NCBI GenBank assembly: GCA_002748705.1
Contig: PDSZ01000016.1
Location: 1 to 64,000, forward strand
DNA from: Candidatus Fermentibacterota bacterium
Lineage (GTDB): Bacteria; Fermentibacterota; Fermentibacteria; Fermentibacterales; Fermentibacteraceae
Length of the DNA stretch: 64,000 bases
Direction: 5' to 3'
The notes under the pieces were generated by a model. It had not been told where the DNA came from. It was given only the letters and a program-made list of their open reading frames with translations, and made no database searches. Each line of letters begins with the position of its first letter. Within the stretch, counting starts at the first letter, position 1. The position numbers were made by a program, and so were the translations under genes. Below, one piece after another: positions 48,708-57,321 of the stretch.

Positions 48708-48919
48708 TGGCCATAGTTAAGTGCGCCTGGTGCAAAGGTACAGGAATTGACGGAATCGGCGGTTCTCCATGTGATGTGTGCGGCGGAGACGGTCATGTGA
48801 ACGCTGCAGAACCTCCGACCCCATGCGGAAGGTGCAAGGGAGCCGGCAGAATATGGAACGAGACGCTTGAAGAGCACGGAAAGTGCGGAGGATGCAGAGG
48901 AACCGGCTGGGCATCATAA
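48707..48919 (+). CDS. small DnaJ-type zinc-finger protein
   Basis: 70 aa, composed almost wholly of four CXXCXGXG motifs (CAWCKGTG, CDVCGGDG, CGRCKGAG, CGGCRGTG), the Cys-rich zinc centre of DnaJ without J domain or substrate-binding domains. It should bind two zinc ions. The ATG overlaps the thiD-Nudix stop and has AAAGGA upstream, so translation is coupled. Free-standing proteins of this type are thought to be small chaperone-like or redox proteins; the role here is unknown. Confidence 0.8.
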   Translation: MAIVKCAWCKGTGIDGIGGSPCDVCGGDGHVNAAEPPTPCGRCKGAGRIWNETLEEHGKCGGCRGTGWAS

Positions 48920-48963
48920 AAACACGGCCCGTTCGAATTTTCGAACAGGACGGTCAGCGTGTT
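48916..48963 (-). terminator. fabD operon terminator between convergent genes
   Basis: On the minus strand a long imperfect hairpin with inner stem GTTCGAA/TTCGAAC and outer pairs AACACG/CGTGTT is followed by TTTTT (plus-strand AAAAA at 48917-48921). It ends the long minus-strand operon and may also slow readthrough from the plus-strand genes. Confidence 0.65.
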
Positions 48964-48964
48964 G

Positions 48965-49894
48965 TCAGGCCAGTTCGTTAAGGGTTTTCTCCAATGCTTC
49001 TGCATCGTGAGTACCGTAGATGCTGATATCCCTGTTTCGCTTGAGAAGCCCCTGAAGTACCTGACCAGGGCCTACCTCTACGAAAGTGTCAAATCCGTTC
49101 TCTATCATCAGCTTCATTGAATCAGCCCAGAGCACAGGAGAGGTTACCTGTTTAACCAGCAGATTTCTGCTCTCTTCAACTCCTGTTATGTAGTTAGCTG
49201 TTACATTGGCCACCACAGGTATTCCAGGAGCAAAAAACGCAGCTTCTCTCACCGGCCCTTCAAGCCCTCTGGCTGCATCTTCCATCAGCGGGCTGTGCCA
49301 GGCACCTGAGACCTTCAGAGGAATAACTCTTCTGGCCCCTGCCTCCTGACAGAGTTTGCCGGCATACTCAAGGGGAGCTTTTGCACCGCTTATAACCACC
49401 TGGCCTGCAGAGTTCATGTTGGCTACACCTACTGGACCCTTTTCCGAAGCTATTCCCACCAGTTCGGTAACCTTTTCAAGATCAAGGCCCAGAATAGCCT
49501 GCATTCCACCTGGATACATATCCGCACACTTCTGCATCAGTTCACCTCTTATTCTGGTGAGCCTTACTGCGGTTTCAGGCATGAGTATTCCAGAAGCCAC
49601 AAGAGCTGAATATTCCCCCAGACTGTGACCGGCTGTGCCCTCAGGTACAATGCCTGCCACCTGCAGTATTCTCAGGGTTGCAATACTCACCATGGTTATT
49701 CCCGGCTGGGCATAGTTGGTCAGCGTAAGCTTCTCAGACGGACCTTCTTCTATGACTTTTGCAAGATCCCAGATACCGCTGAATTCATAGGCCTTTTCCA
49801 GAAACTCCTTAGCCTCTGGATACCCGGTAAGATGAGCATGCATTCCCACCGCCTGGGATGCCTGTCCGGGGAAAAGAAATGCAATTCTTCCCAT
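48965..49894 (-). CDS. fabD: malonyl-CoA:acyl carrier protein transacylase
   Basis: 309 aa, typical FabD length. It moves malonyl groups from CoA to ACP for fatty-acid synthesis. Motifs: FLFPGQASQAVGM at the N-terminus, nucleophile GHSLGEYSAL, second catalytic His in SGAWHSPLM, and FVEVGPGQVLQGLLKR. It overlaps the preceding gene by one base (TAATG). No other fab genes are adjacent, which is unusual; fabD more often lies with fabH, fabG and acpP. Confidence 0.95.
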   Translation of the reverse strand: MGRIAFLFPGQASQAVGMHAHLTGYPEAKEFLEKAYEFSGIWDLAKVIEEGPSEKLTLTNYAQPGITMVSIATLRILQVAGIVPEGTAGHSLGEYSALVASGILMPETAVRLTRIRGELMQKCADMYPGGMQAILGLDLEKVTELVGIASEKGPVGVANMNSAGQVVISGAKAPLEYAGKLCQEAGARRVIPLKVSGAWHSPLMEDAARGLEGPVREAAFFAPGIPVVANVTANYITGVEESRNLLVKQVTSPVLWADSMKLMIENGFDTFVEVGPGQVLQGLLKRNRDISIYGTHDAEALEKTLNELA

Positions 49895-52374
49895 TAATTA
49901 TCCTCCTGTGGATGAGCCTGAGCTCTTACTATTTCAACTGCAAGGTCAATATTTCTCTGCCAGCCAGGGTCAGCCTGCCTGGCCATATCAGCCAGCTCTG
50001 AAGCTTCCCTGTAACGGCACTCATTATACAAGAGTTCAGCTCCGGTGGATAGAGCCACCGACAGCCACCGTTTTTCCATTGCTGTATCAAGGGTCCCTGA
50101 TTTGAATATTTCTACTGCTTCAGGGAGCTGCATACTCCAGTATAAAACCTGTCCCAGATGAACAGGATGGGGGGGGCCGGATCTGTCAAGTGACAGCATC
50201 AGTGATACATTCTCTCCTATTGTCAGCTGTGGATCGCCTGTACATTTCCGCACGATAAACTGACATGGGGCACGGTCATCGGTATTGGAGCAGAGCTCAG
50301 ATTCTGCCAGAGGTACAAGTTCATCAGTGGTGAGAACAGGCTCAAGGAAATACTCCTCATTGATTCTGAAACCTGAACTCTCCAGCTGGGCAGCTGCAGC
50401 GCTGTCACGGAACATGGCTGCTATATCAAGTTCCAGCGGAGCGGCAGAGCCGGCGAGTATGACATGCCTTCCCCCTGCTGCGTGTACCGCCGCATATGGA
50501 AAAACTCTGGACCATGTTGCCAGTATCCTCCTGAACTCCTGAGAGGGAAGTCTGTGCAAAGGAACCCACTGGGCTGCAATACCGCCCTCAGAGAGTCTTG
50601 AAAGAACTGTAGAATAGAATTCAGAAGTATAGAGAAGCCAGCTTTCGCTTGAACCGGGATGGGTTGCATCACATATGATAAGATCATAGCAGTCAGTGTT
50701 TCCCAGAAGGAAGTTCCTGCCATCATCTGCAACCAGTTCGAATCTGGGATCCAGTTCAGGCCTCCGGTTTTCGTCCTGGAAAAATACAGATGCTTCCACC
50801 ACTTCCGGGCATATCTCAACACAGATCAAAGTATCCACAGGATGGGTAAGAATGGCACCGCTGGTTATTCCACCGCCCATTGCCACAGCCATGGCAGTAG
50901 TTGCAGCTGGATTGTATCCCCACGGCAGATGCCCCAGAAGATAGAATGCTTCAAGTGACGCCTGGTCCACAGGTACTTCCTCTATACCGTTAACCCTGAG
51001 ACTTCGAAGGCTATCCCATTCTCTTCCAAAAACAGAAATAGCAGCAGTGCGGCCTTCTTTAAAATACAGTGTTTCCATACCTTCAGGGGCTCTGGACCCC
51101 GGTGGAAATGAGGTGAGAACCAGAAGTGCGGAAAGAGCAGCTCCTGTAGGTGGCAAGAATGCAAGTCGCAACCTGCCTGCCTTCAATATTGAAATAAAGC
51201 CCAGCAAAGCATTAAAGCAGGAAAGAAGAAGTGAAGCATGAGTTACTCCCATGAAGTTGAAGAGTAACCGAGTGGCAATTATTGGACCTGAAGCAGCTCC
51301 CAGACAGTTGGCCAGAGAAAGGATCCCCACATCACTGCCAAGTCGGAATTGTGAGGCAGCAACCCTCACTATAAGGGGAAATGTCATTCCCATCAGAAAG
51401 GTGAAGGGAATCATATAGAAGAATGAGGCTGCCAGATCACCTGTTATTTCTCCCGGCCATCCGGAAAAAACACTGAGATTTCCGGAGAGGACGGTAAATC
51501 GTGACATTGCAGACAGTGGAATCACAGCTGCCACTCCCATTAAAACCTGAACTGCACCGAAACCGGCAAGGGGAGAGACTGCAGTAACTGCAAACCTTCG
51601 ACCGGCTATACTACCCAGACCGATACCTGCCAGAACCATAATCCCCATTACAGCAAACGAATAGGTACTGTTCCCAAGCATGAAAGTAAGCTGCCTGTTC
51701 CATACCATCTCCCAGGAGAGAGCTGTTAGGCCGCTGAACATGTAGATCACAAGATAGAAGGCTTCAGGGGTCCTTCTACCGTACTTCACAGGAGCCGGCA
51801 AAGGTATGTTCGCAGGTTTTATCGCAGCAACGGCTGATGCTGTTAACGCAGCTCCTGTGACAAGCGTCATTCTCACTCCGATTAACTCCAGAAGAAAAAA
51901 ACCTGCAAGAAATCCGCCAAGAGCTGAGCCCAGGGAGTTCAAACCGTAAAGTACAGCTGTTCTGGAATAGCCCCTTTCCCCCTCAGAAAGCCTTGCCATA
52001 ACAGGTACAAGTCCCCCTGCGAAGAATGTTGCTGGGAACACCAGAATCAGTGCCATAATGAACCTGGCAGGATACTGGAGACCGGAAGTGTAGAGAAAAG
52101 GATACACTGAAACGGCAATGGGAGAGATAACCAGAGGGAGAAAAGAGGATAGAGCCAGACCAGCTGCTGCTGTTCTAAGTATCTTGACAGGATTACCGGA
52201 ACTCTCAGCTTTTCTGCCCAGATATGCTCCGCCGATTCCCAGCCCCAGCATGAAAGCTGAAAGGACAACAGCCGTTGCGTCTACGCTGCCTCCTGTGATA
52301 AGAACCAGCTGTCTGTTCCAGGCCAGCTGAGCCATAAGAACACCCATTCCGGAAAAAAGGGCAAAAACGATCAT
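49894..52374 (-). CDS. fused MFS-like membrane protein and spermidine-synthase-like domain
   Basis: 826 aa. The first 430 residues have about a dozen transmembrane segments in two similar halves (AQLAWNRQLVLITGG and EMVWNRQLTFMLGNSTYSFAVMG open each half). A spermidine-synthase-type Rossmann domain follows: AVAMGGGITSGAIL, CVEICPEVVEAS, FELVADDGRNFLL and YDLIICDATHPGSSESWLLYTSEFY. The C-terminal 100 residues are helical and TPR-like. This fused family is widespread and its substrate is not known; it may not make spermidine. It lies directly upstream of fabD in the operon. Confidence 0.85.
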   Translation of the reverse strand: MIVFALFSGMGVLMAQLAWNRQLVLITGGSVDATAVVLSAFMLGLGIGGAYLGRKAESSGNPVKILRTAAAGLALSSFLPLVISPIAVSVYPFLYTSGLQYPARFIMALILVFPATFFAGGLVPVMARLSEGERGYSRTAVLYGLNSLGSALGGFLAGFFLLELIGVRMTLVTGAALTASAVAAIKPANIPLPAPVKYGRRTPEAFYLVIYMFSGLTALSWEMVWNRQLTFMLGNSTYSFAVMGIMVLAGIGLGSIAGRRFAVTAVSPLAGFGAVQVLMGVAAVIPLSAMSRFTVLSGNLSVFSGWPGEITGDLAASFFYMIPFTFLMGMTFPLIVRVAASQFRLGSDVGILSLANCLGAASGPIIATRLLFNFMGVTHASLLLSCFNALLGFISILKAGRLRLAFLPPTGAALSALLVLTSFPPGSRAPEGMETLYFKEGRTAAISVFGREWDSLRSLRVNGIEEVPVDQASLEAFYLLGHLPWGYNPAATTAMAVAMGGGITSGAILTHPVDTLICVEICPEVVEASVFFQDENRRPELDPRFELVADDGRNFLLGNTDCYDLIICDATHPGSSESWLLYTSEFYSTVLSRLSEGGIAAQWVPLHRLPSQEFRRILATWSRVFPYAAVHAAGGRHVILAGSAAPLELDIAAMFRDSAAAAQLESSGFRINEEYFLEPVLTTDELVPLAESELCSNTDDRAPCQFIVRKCTGDPQLTIGENVSLMLSLDRSGPPHPVHLGQVLYWSMQLPEAVEIFKSGTLDTAMEKRWLSVALSTGAELLYNECRYREASELADMARQADPGWQRNIDLAVEIVRAQAHPQEDN

Positions 52375-52392
52375 ATTATCAGGTTTCTCTTT

Positions 52393-55389
52393 CTACCATA
52401 GAACACACTTGCCGGTTTCGATCCTGTCTCCTGCCCTGAGCACTGCAAAATACATTCCAGACGGAAGGTCACCTCTTGAAACTGTTATGGCATGTTGTGT
52501 TCCACTGCCTTCACCGGACCATAGATTTCTCATTGGCCTGCCTGTAAGATCATATATTTCCAGCGTTCCGGATTCCCTGCTGCATAGAGAAAAAGTTATT
52601 CTCGTATTGCCCAAGGCATCGCTGGCAGTACGCAGCCAGCTTCCCTGGCACTCACTGCTCCCCTGACTGGTAAGGGTTACCAGGCTGGCTGTGAGGGTGG
52701 GCATTCCAGAGTAGTCTATTGTTGTAATACTCTCGCCGCCAATCTCAGTTACCTGCACAGGACCGGAAGGCTTCCAGCCTGACCAGCTTGAAATGCTGAA
52801 TGCAGGAGGCAGTCCCTCAAGTACAATTCCCTTTGGAAAGGGTGTTTCAGAAGTTGCTATGTTAACAGCGATTATTACTATGGAGTCCGAATCAGAACTC
52901 TCCAGAGCTATAAAATTGAGCAGCGAATCTGATGAATGAATGTTCACAGCTCTCTCATCTGAAAGAACAGTCCAGGATGAATCCACAAGTATTGAAAGAT
53001 AATCGGTACCGCCTGTTCTTCCGGCAAGCTCAGCAACAGTATCGTGTATGCGACCTATCATATCCACATTTTCTGTATCACGGCTGGGACCCCAGTTCTG
53101 CAATACCCAGGGAGCCCTTGTGATGCCGTTATCTCCGCCGTTACCGCACATCATCGAAAGGTCAAGGGCATAGAATACAAGCCCTCTGGCCCCCTCAACC
53201 ACTGGAGTTGTAACCATGTAAAGCATTGTATCCGGAGACGCGCAGTAAGATGGAAGAGCAAAACTGTGCCTGCCCCACGACTGAATAACACCGAAAGAAA
53301 CATTGTCCCGCTCTGTACTCTTTACACCTATCTGCATTCCAGTTCTGTGAATGTTCGGATACCACTGAAATCTGGCATGGTCCACCACATCTGCATAAAG
53401 CTCGCAATGGGGCATATAGTAACCATCATCTGACAGAACAAGGGCACTTCGTATGGCGTCTCTGGCATGCATAGGTCTCAGCGGTGCCATTATGTCAGTA
53501 CCGGAACAGTATCTGACAGGTTTAACTGCAATGCTTCCTGACTCTGCACCGGTTCTCATGGAACCTGAGCCGTAAAAGACATCACCTGAGGATGTTGTGA
53601 AAAGAGGCCTGTCTGAATAAAGGTGATCGTTTCTGAAAAGGTCAAAAGCTGTTATATCACCTTCAATATCTGTTACAGCGATGGTGTCTCTCAATGCAAG
53701 AGGCCCGTCACTTTCCATGGACATTGCGCTGACAATCTCTTTCTTATCTTTGAAGTAGCCGATAAGCATATCTCTGCCGGCAAATAATGGCGGGTAATCG
53801 CCATCCACTCTTGATACCCTTATGAAATCAGGTAACTCATTTCCTCCAAAAAGATTGCTGTATCGGCTGGAGCCGCCGTCGGGAGAAAACTGCCAGAGAT
53901 CCCTCTGCACCTGCTGCAGGGTTATGTATTCACCGCTGCTGCCATAGAGAATAAACCCGTTTCGCGCAGCAGCCTGAAGGGTTCCGAGTTCGTACCATGT
54001 TCCCCAGAAAGTTCCCCAGAAAGCTCCCTCAACAGGAAAACCAAGAGGTTCAGGAGACTGAAAAACGGGAACTGTTTCACTTCCCTGAGATGTGTAGAGC
54101 TGAAGAAAAAGAGAACCGGTCCGGTCTTTCAGCCCTAAAGCGATAACCAGTCTTCCTTTTCCTATCACACCGCTCATCTCAGTATGATCTGCCCAGAAGT
54201 CAGCCTGCCCCACTGAAGCAAAAACCGGAGTGTAGTTCTCAGAACCTGAAAAACTGTTCAGACTGCAGGCTGAGGGCACACCGTCCAGAGACCTGATGAG
54301 AATGGCCTCTTCCACCGACTGATTACTGTCCCAAAGCAGGACTCCGCTGTTAAGGCTCAAACTGCCCTGGTACAATACCAGCCCTGATCTGAAGTCAGAA
54401 GAAGCAAATCCGTCTGGAAGAAAGCCCAGTGATATTTCTGTGTAAGGCTCAACATGCAGATCAACTCTGTCCCATGACACAAGGTCAATGGTAACCCTTG
54501 CAGAATCACCTTCAGGAAAAACATGTACTATCTCATCCTTTGCCGCCATGGCATCTGCATACATCATGTCTTCCAGAACCAGGTCCGTGGCCGCCACAAA
54601 CACTGCTCCGCTGTGATCCATCTCAAGAAGATCGGTTCTTCTGAAATTGTTCTTGGCAGGATACGGATCCATACCCACTGCATCCACAAACCTGGCTATA
54701 CGATTAAGTACATTTGTGGTATCACTGTAGTACTCCATTGTCCCGTCAGGATTCATGGCACCGTACTTGCCGGTATAGGCAATAACATTGAGGCCCAGCC
54801 TTTCTCTGCACTGATTGCTCCATTGATCCACAAAAGAAATCCATTCAGGCTGAAGCTGCGGGTCTTCCATATACTTTACATCAGGCTCATCAAAGGCGAA
54901 CATTCCTATAATCTCCCCTGGGTACTGTCCTTCTGTCATCTCCTGATAAAGATCCAGATAGTCAATTACAGCCTGATTATGCTCTTCAGCAAAAAGATCA
55001 GTTTTCAGGCCGCCGAGTACCAGATGGAGACCAATGGTTCGCGCAGCATGGGCTCTGGGAAAAAAATCGTCCCCTTCTGATCCTGGAATCTCAGGAAACC
55101 AGTTGTCTGCCAGGGCGGATCTGAGTATCACCGCATTGAAACCGCTTTGATATGACTCTTCAAGTATTGAAAAAAGAGGAGAGGAATTATCCTGAGCATA
55201 GATTCTCTGCCAGGTATCCAGAAGACCTGGAGCTGACCTTGTATCCCAGACCACAGGAAAAATGTTTCGGCTTCCTGAGAAAGATGATGGAGTATTGTAC
55301 GAATAACTGTGTCCGTGGGTGTGCCACATGTTCTCACCGGAAGAAACTCCAGCCAGAAGTGCCAGCAGCAGTAGCAGATTCTTTTTCAT
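52393..55389 (-). CDS. large secreted protein with TIM-barrel-like region and sorting-like CTD
   Basis: 998 aa from ATG 55389, one base after the TolC-like stop. Signal peptide (KKNLLLLLALLAGVSSGE). The region 60-290 reads like a glycosidase-type (beta/alpha)8 barrel: GFNAVILRSALADNWFPEIPG, LHLVLGGLKTDLF, EIIGMFAFDEPDVKYM and FVDAVGMDPYPAK, with possible acids in FDEPD. A long beta-rich part follows. The last 80 residues form a Por/T9SS-like domain (LEIYDLTGRPMRNLW, SGMYFAVLRAGD, ETGKCVLW). The glycosidase call is inference from fold hints; I recognise no specific family. Confidence 0.6.
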   Translation of the reverse strand: MKKNLLLLLALLAGVSSGENMWHTHGHSYSYNTPSSFSGSRNIFPVVWDTRSAPGLLDTWQRIYAQDNSSPLFSILEESYQSGFNAVILRSALADNWFPEIPGSEGDDFFPRAHAARTIGLHLVLGGLKTDLFAEEHNQAVIDYLDLYQEMTEGQYPGEIIGMFAFDEPDVKYMEDPQLQPEWISFVDQWSNQCRERLGLNVIAYTGKYGAMNPDGTMEYYSDTTNVLNRIARFVDAVGMDPYPAKNNFRRTDLLEMDHSGAVFVAATDLVLEDMMYADAMAAKDEIVHVFPEGDSARVTIDLVSWDRVDLHVEPYTEISLGFLPDGFASSDFRSGLVLYQGSLSLNSGVLLWDSNQSVEEAILIRSLDGVPSACSLNSFSGSENYTPVFASVGQADFWADHTEMSGVIGKGRLVIALGLKDRTGSLFLQLYTSQGSETVPVFQSPEPLGFPVEGAFWGTFWGTWYELGTLQAAARNGFILYGSSGEYITLQQVQRDLWQFSPDGGSSRYSNLFGGNELPDFIRVSRVDGDYPPLFAGRDMLIGYFKDKKEIVSAMSMESDGPLALRDTIAVTDIEGDITAFDLFRNDHLYSDRPLFTTSSGDVFYGSGSMRTGAESGSIAVKPVRYCSGTDIMAPLRPMHARDAIRSALVLSDDGYYMPHCELYADVVDHARFQWYPNIHRTGMQIGVKSTERDNVSFGVIQSWGRHSFALPSYCASPDTMLYMVTTPVVEGARGLVFYALDLSMMCGNGGDNGITRAPWVLQNWGPSRDTENVDMIGRIHDTVAELAGRTGGTDYLSILVDSSWTVLSDERAVNIHSSDSLLNFIALESSDSDSIVIIAVNIATSETPFPKGIVLEGLPPAFSISSWSGWKPSGPVQVTEIGGESITTIDYSGMPTLTASLVTLTSQGSSECQGSWLRTASDALGNTRITFSLCSRESGTLEIYDLTGRPMRNLWSGEGSGTQHAITVSRGDLPSGMYFAVLRAGDRIETGKCVLW

Positions 55390-55390
55390 A

Positions 55391-56689
55391 CTATTCCCCT
55401 GTTCTCGGAGGCCGTCCAAGCTGTACAAGAAGAGAAGCCTCTGTTTTAAGGGCATTAACACCTGCAGTTACCAGATTAGCCTCTGCAGATGCCAGATCAG
55501 CCTGTGCATCCAGAAGCTCAAGAAGAGTCAGAGCACCTATTTCGTATGACGAGAGTGAAAGTCTGTATCGCTCCTCTGCCTGCTCCAGCATCAGTTTTGA
55601 GTCTTCATAGTACTGAATATCAGTTAGAAGGTTCCCTTTCAAAGAATGAACGGAGGCTTCCAGACTGTTCTCCATGGATTCTCTTGCTGATGCAGCTGAG
55701 AGATGGGAAGCCCTGGCAGAATTAATCCCTGACTCCCTCTGAAAACCGTCAAAGATGCTCCATGAGAGGGAAAGACCCACATTGTAGCTGTCATTGTCGA
55801 ACATGTGATCAATGTTATTCAGAGTACCATCCTGCCAGCTCCATCCTGCTGAAGCCCTAAGACTTGGCCAGTATGACCTTCCTGATGCAGTGTATCTTTT
55901 TTCAGCTGCCTTTTCACGGAACCGCGCAGCCTGAAGATCGGGGTTCCGTGAAATATCAAGAGAGAGACTTTCAGCTGCCCTTTCAGAGACAGGATGAAGC
56001 ACTGCGTTTGTGTCTATGGCCAGATCACAGACAGCCACATCGACGCCTGCTGCCACATAGAGTTCTGTATAAGCAGTGAGAACCCTCTGAGAGCTTCGGC
56101 TCACAGCAAGACGGTCGGCACTTTCCTGTACCTGAACCTGAAGAAGGTCAAGGGTGGTTACAGCCCCTATTGCATAGAGCTGTTCGGTTCTCTGCAGCTG
56201 ATTCAGTGACCGCTGGTGAGCAGTCTCTGCTGAACACTTGAGCTGAAGAGCCTCAAGAACACTGTAGTATGAATCAGCAACGCTCCTCATTACCTCCAGA
56301 ACAGTACTCTGATGGTCTGCCTGAACTGCAAGAAGCGTGAGTTCCGAGGCGCTTCGGTAAAGCCAGTTCTGCCCCCCTGACTGGAGCAGCTCCTGGGAGA
56401 GAGTAAGCCCTGCGGAGTATCTGTCGTTCTCAACTTTAACCACACCGTACTCTTCACTCCAGGAGTCAGCCCACATTCTGGATGCTCCTGCAGTTGCAGT
56501 AAGTGAGGGATAGAGAAAAGACTCAGCTCCGGCGAAGGATGCTTCAGCAGAGAGAAGAGAGGCTTCGGAAGAGCTTATCGCAGGAGAATTATCCAATGCC
56601 ATCGCAACCCATCCGGAAAGGTCCATGTTCTCTCCAGAGCCTGTTACGGTTCCGGTAAGTAAGGCGAGCAGCAGTGCTGTTGTCATCAT
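55391..56689 (-). CDS. TolC-family outer membrane efflux protein
   Basis: 432 aa. The start is ATG 56689, which overlaps the upstream stop and has GGAAGGA in front. Signal peptide (TALLLALLTGTVTGSGE), then two OEP repeats with long helices typical of the TolC channel: ALDNSPAISSSEASLLSAEASFAGAESFLYPSLTATAG, then SRNPDLQAARFREKAAEKRYTASGRSYWPSLRASAG. The end, LLELLDAQADLASAEANLVTAGVNALKTEASLL, is also typical. It would form the outer-membrane exit duct of an efflux pump or type I secretion system. The inner-membrane partners are not in this window. Confidence 0.88.
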   Translation of the reverse strand: MMTTALLLALLTGTVTGSGENMDLSGWVAMALDNSPAISSSEASLLSAEASFAGAESFLYPSLTATAGASRMWADSWSEEYGVVKVENDRYSAGLTLSQELLQSGGQNWLYRSASELTLLAVQADHQSTVLEVMRSVADSYYSVLEALQLKCSAETAHQRSLNQLQRTEQLYAIGAVTTLDLLQVQVQESADRLAVSRSSQRVLTAYTELYVAAGVDVAVCDLAIDTNAVLHPVSERAAESLSLDISRNPDLQAARFREKAAEKRYTASGRSYWPSLRASAGWSWQDGTLNNIDHMFDNDSYNVGLSLSWSIFDGFQRESGINSARASHLSAASARESMENSLEASVHSLKGNLLTDIQYYEDSKLMLEQAEERYRLSLSSYEIGALTLLELLDAQADLASAEANLVTAGVNALKTEASLLVQLGRPPRTGE

Positions 56690-57321
56690 TGCATTCCTTC
56701 CGATCCAGAGGCTGATAGAAATACCGGCAGCGTTATCATCAGCAATCCGAAAAGATAAACAGTCCATGCCATTCTCGTTCCTGTATTTCCTTTCAGCTCC
56801 CATACACTGGAAATACCTTTTCCCCATAGAAAAACAGTAACAACAGAAGCAAGATCCAGTCTTGCCAGAAAAAGGATAAGAAAAACAGAGAGACGGCTTT
56901 CAGGTATTCCTGAAAAAAATTCTGCAATACTCCAGGTGAAATCCGAACGAAGGGAAAAAAGATCGGAAAGAAGAGTAAGCAGAGCTATCATTATCATGAA
57001 GGCTCCCATGGAAAGAATGCAGGAGGATACAGCATGCCAGAGGGATTTTCTGTAGCCAAGGGCATACGAAAGGGCATAAAGAGCCACTCCCCCTGCACCT
57101 GCCAGTATGGCTCTTTCCATAAGTATCAGAAAAGGCAGTGATGAGACAGCCCCTCCTGTGTTTCCTGTTATCAGAAGCGGTATCCAGCCCACTGCCAGAA
57201 TCACCGCAACGGTTCCGGCAAGTGCCCCGGCCTGCTCAGGCCCTTTGAGGACGGCATATGCCTTCTCTGTATGGTAAAACTGAATCAGAACAGTCGTAAC
57301 GCTCTTCAATTGGATCTCCAC
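56686..57321 (-). CDS. Yip1-like multispan membrane protein
   Basis: 211 aa with five to six transmembrane segments, from GTVAVILAVGWIPLLITG to VYLFGLLMITLPVFLSA, and an N-terminal amphipathic lead-in (SVTTVLIQFYHTEKAYAVLKG) typical of bacterial YIP1 proteins. No enzymatic motif. It overlaps glgA by 16 bp and the TolC-like gene by 4 bp. It could assist assembly or export with the TolC-like protein; function unknown. Confidence 0.7.
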   Translation of the reverse strand: MEIQLKSVTTVLIQFYHTEKAYAVLKGPEQAGALAGTVAVILAVGWIPLLITGNTGGAVSSLPFLILMERAILAGAGGVALYALSYALGYRKSLWHAVSSCILSMGAFMIMIALLTLLSDLFSLRSDFTWSIAEFFSGIPESRLSVFLILFLARLDLASVVTVFLWGKGISSVWELKGNTGTRMAWTVYLFGLLMITLPVFLSASGSEGMQ

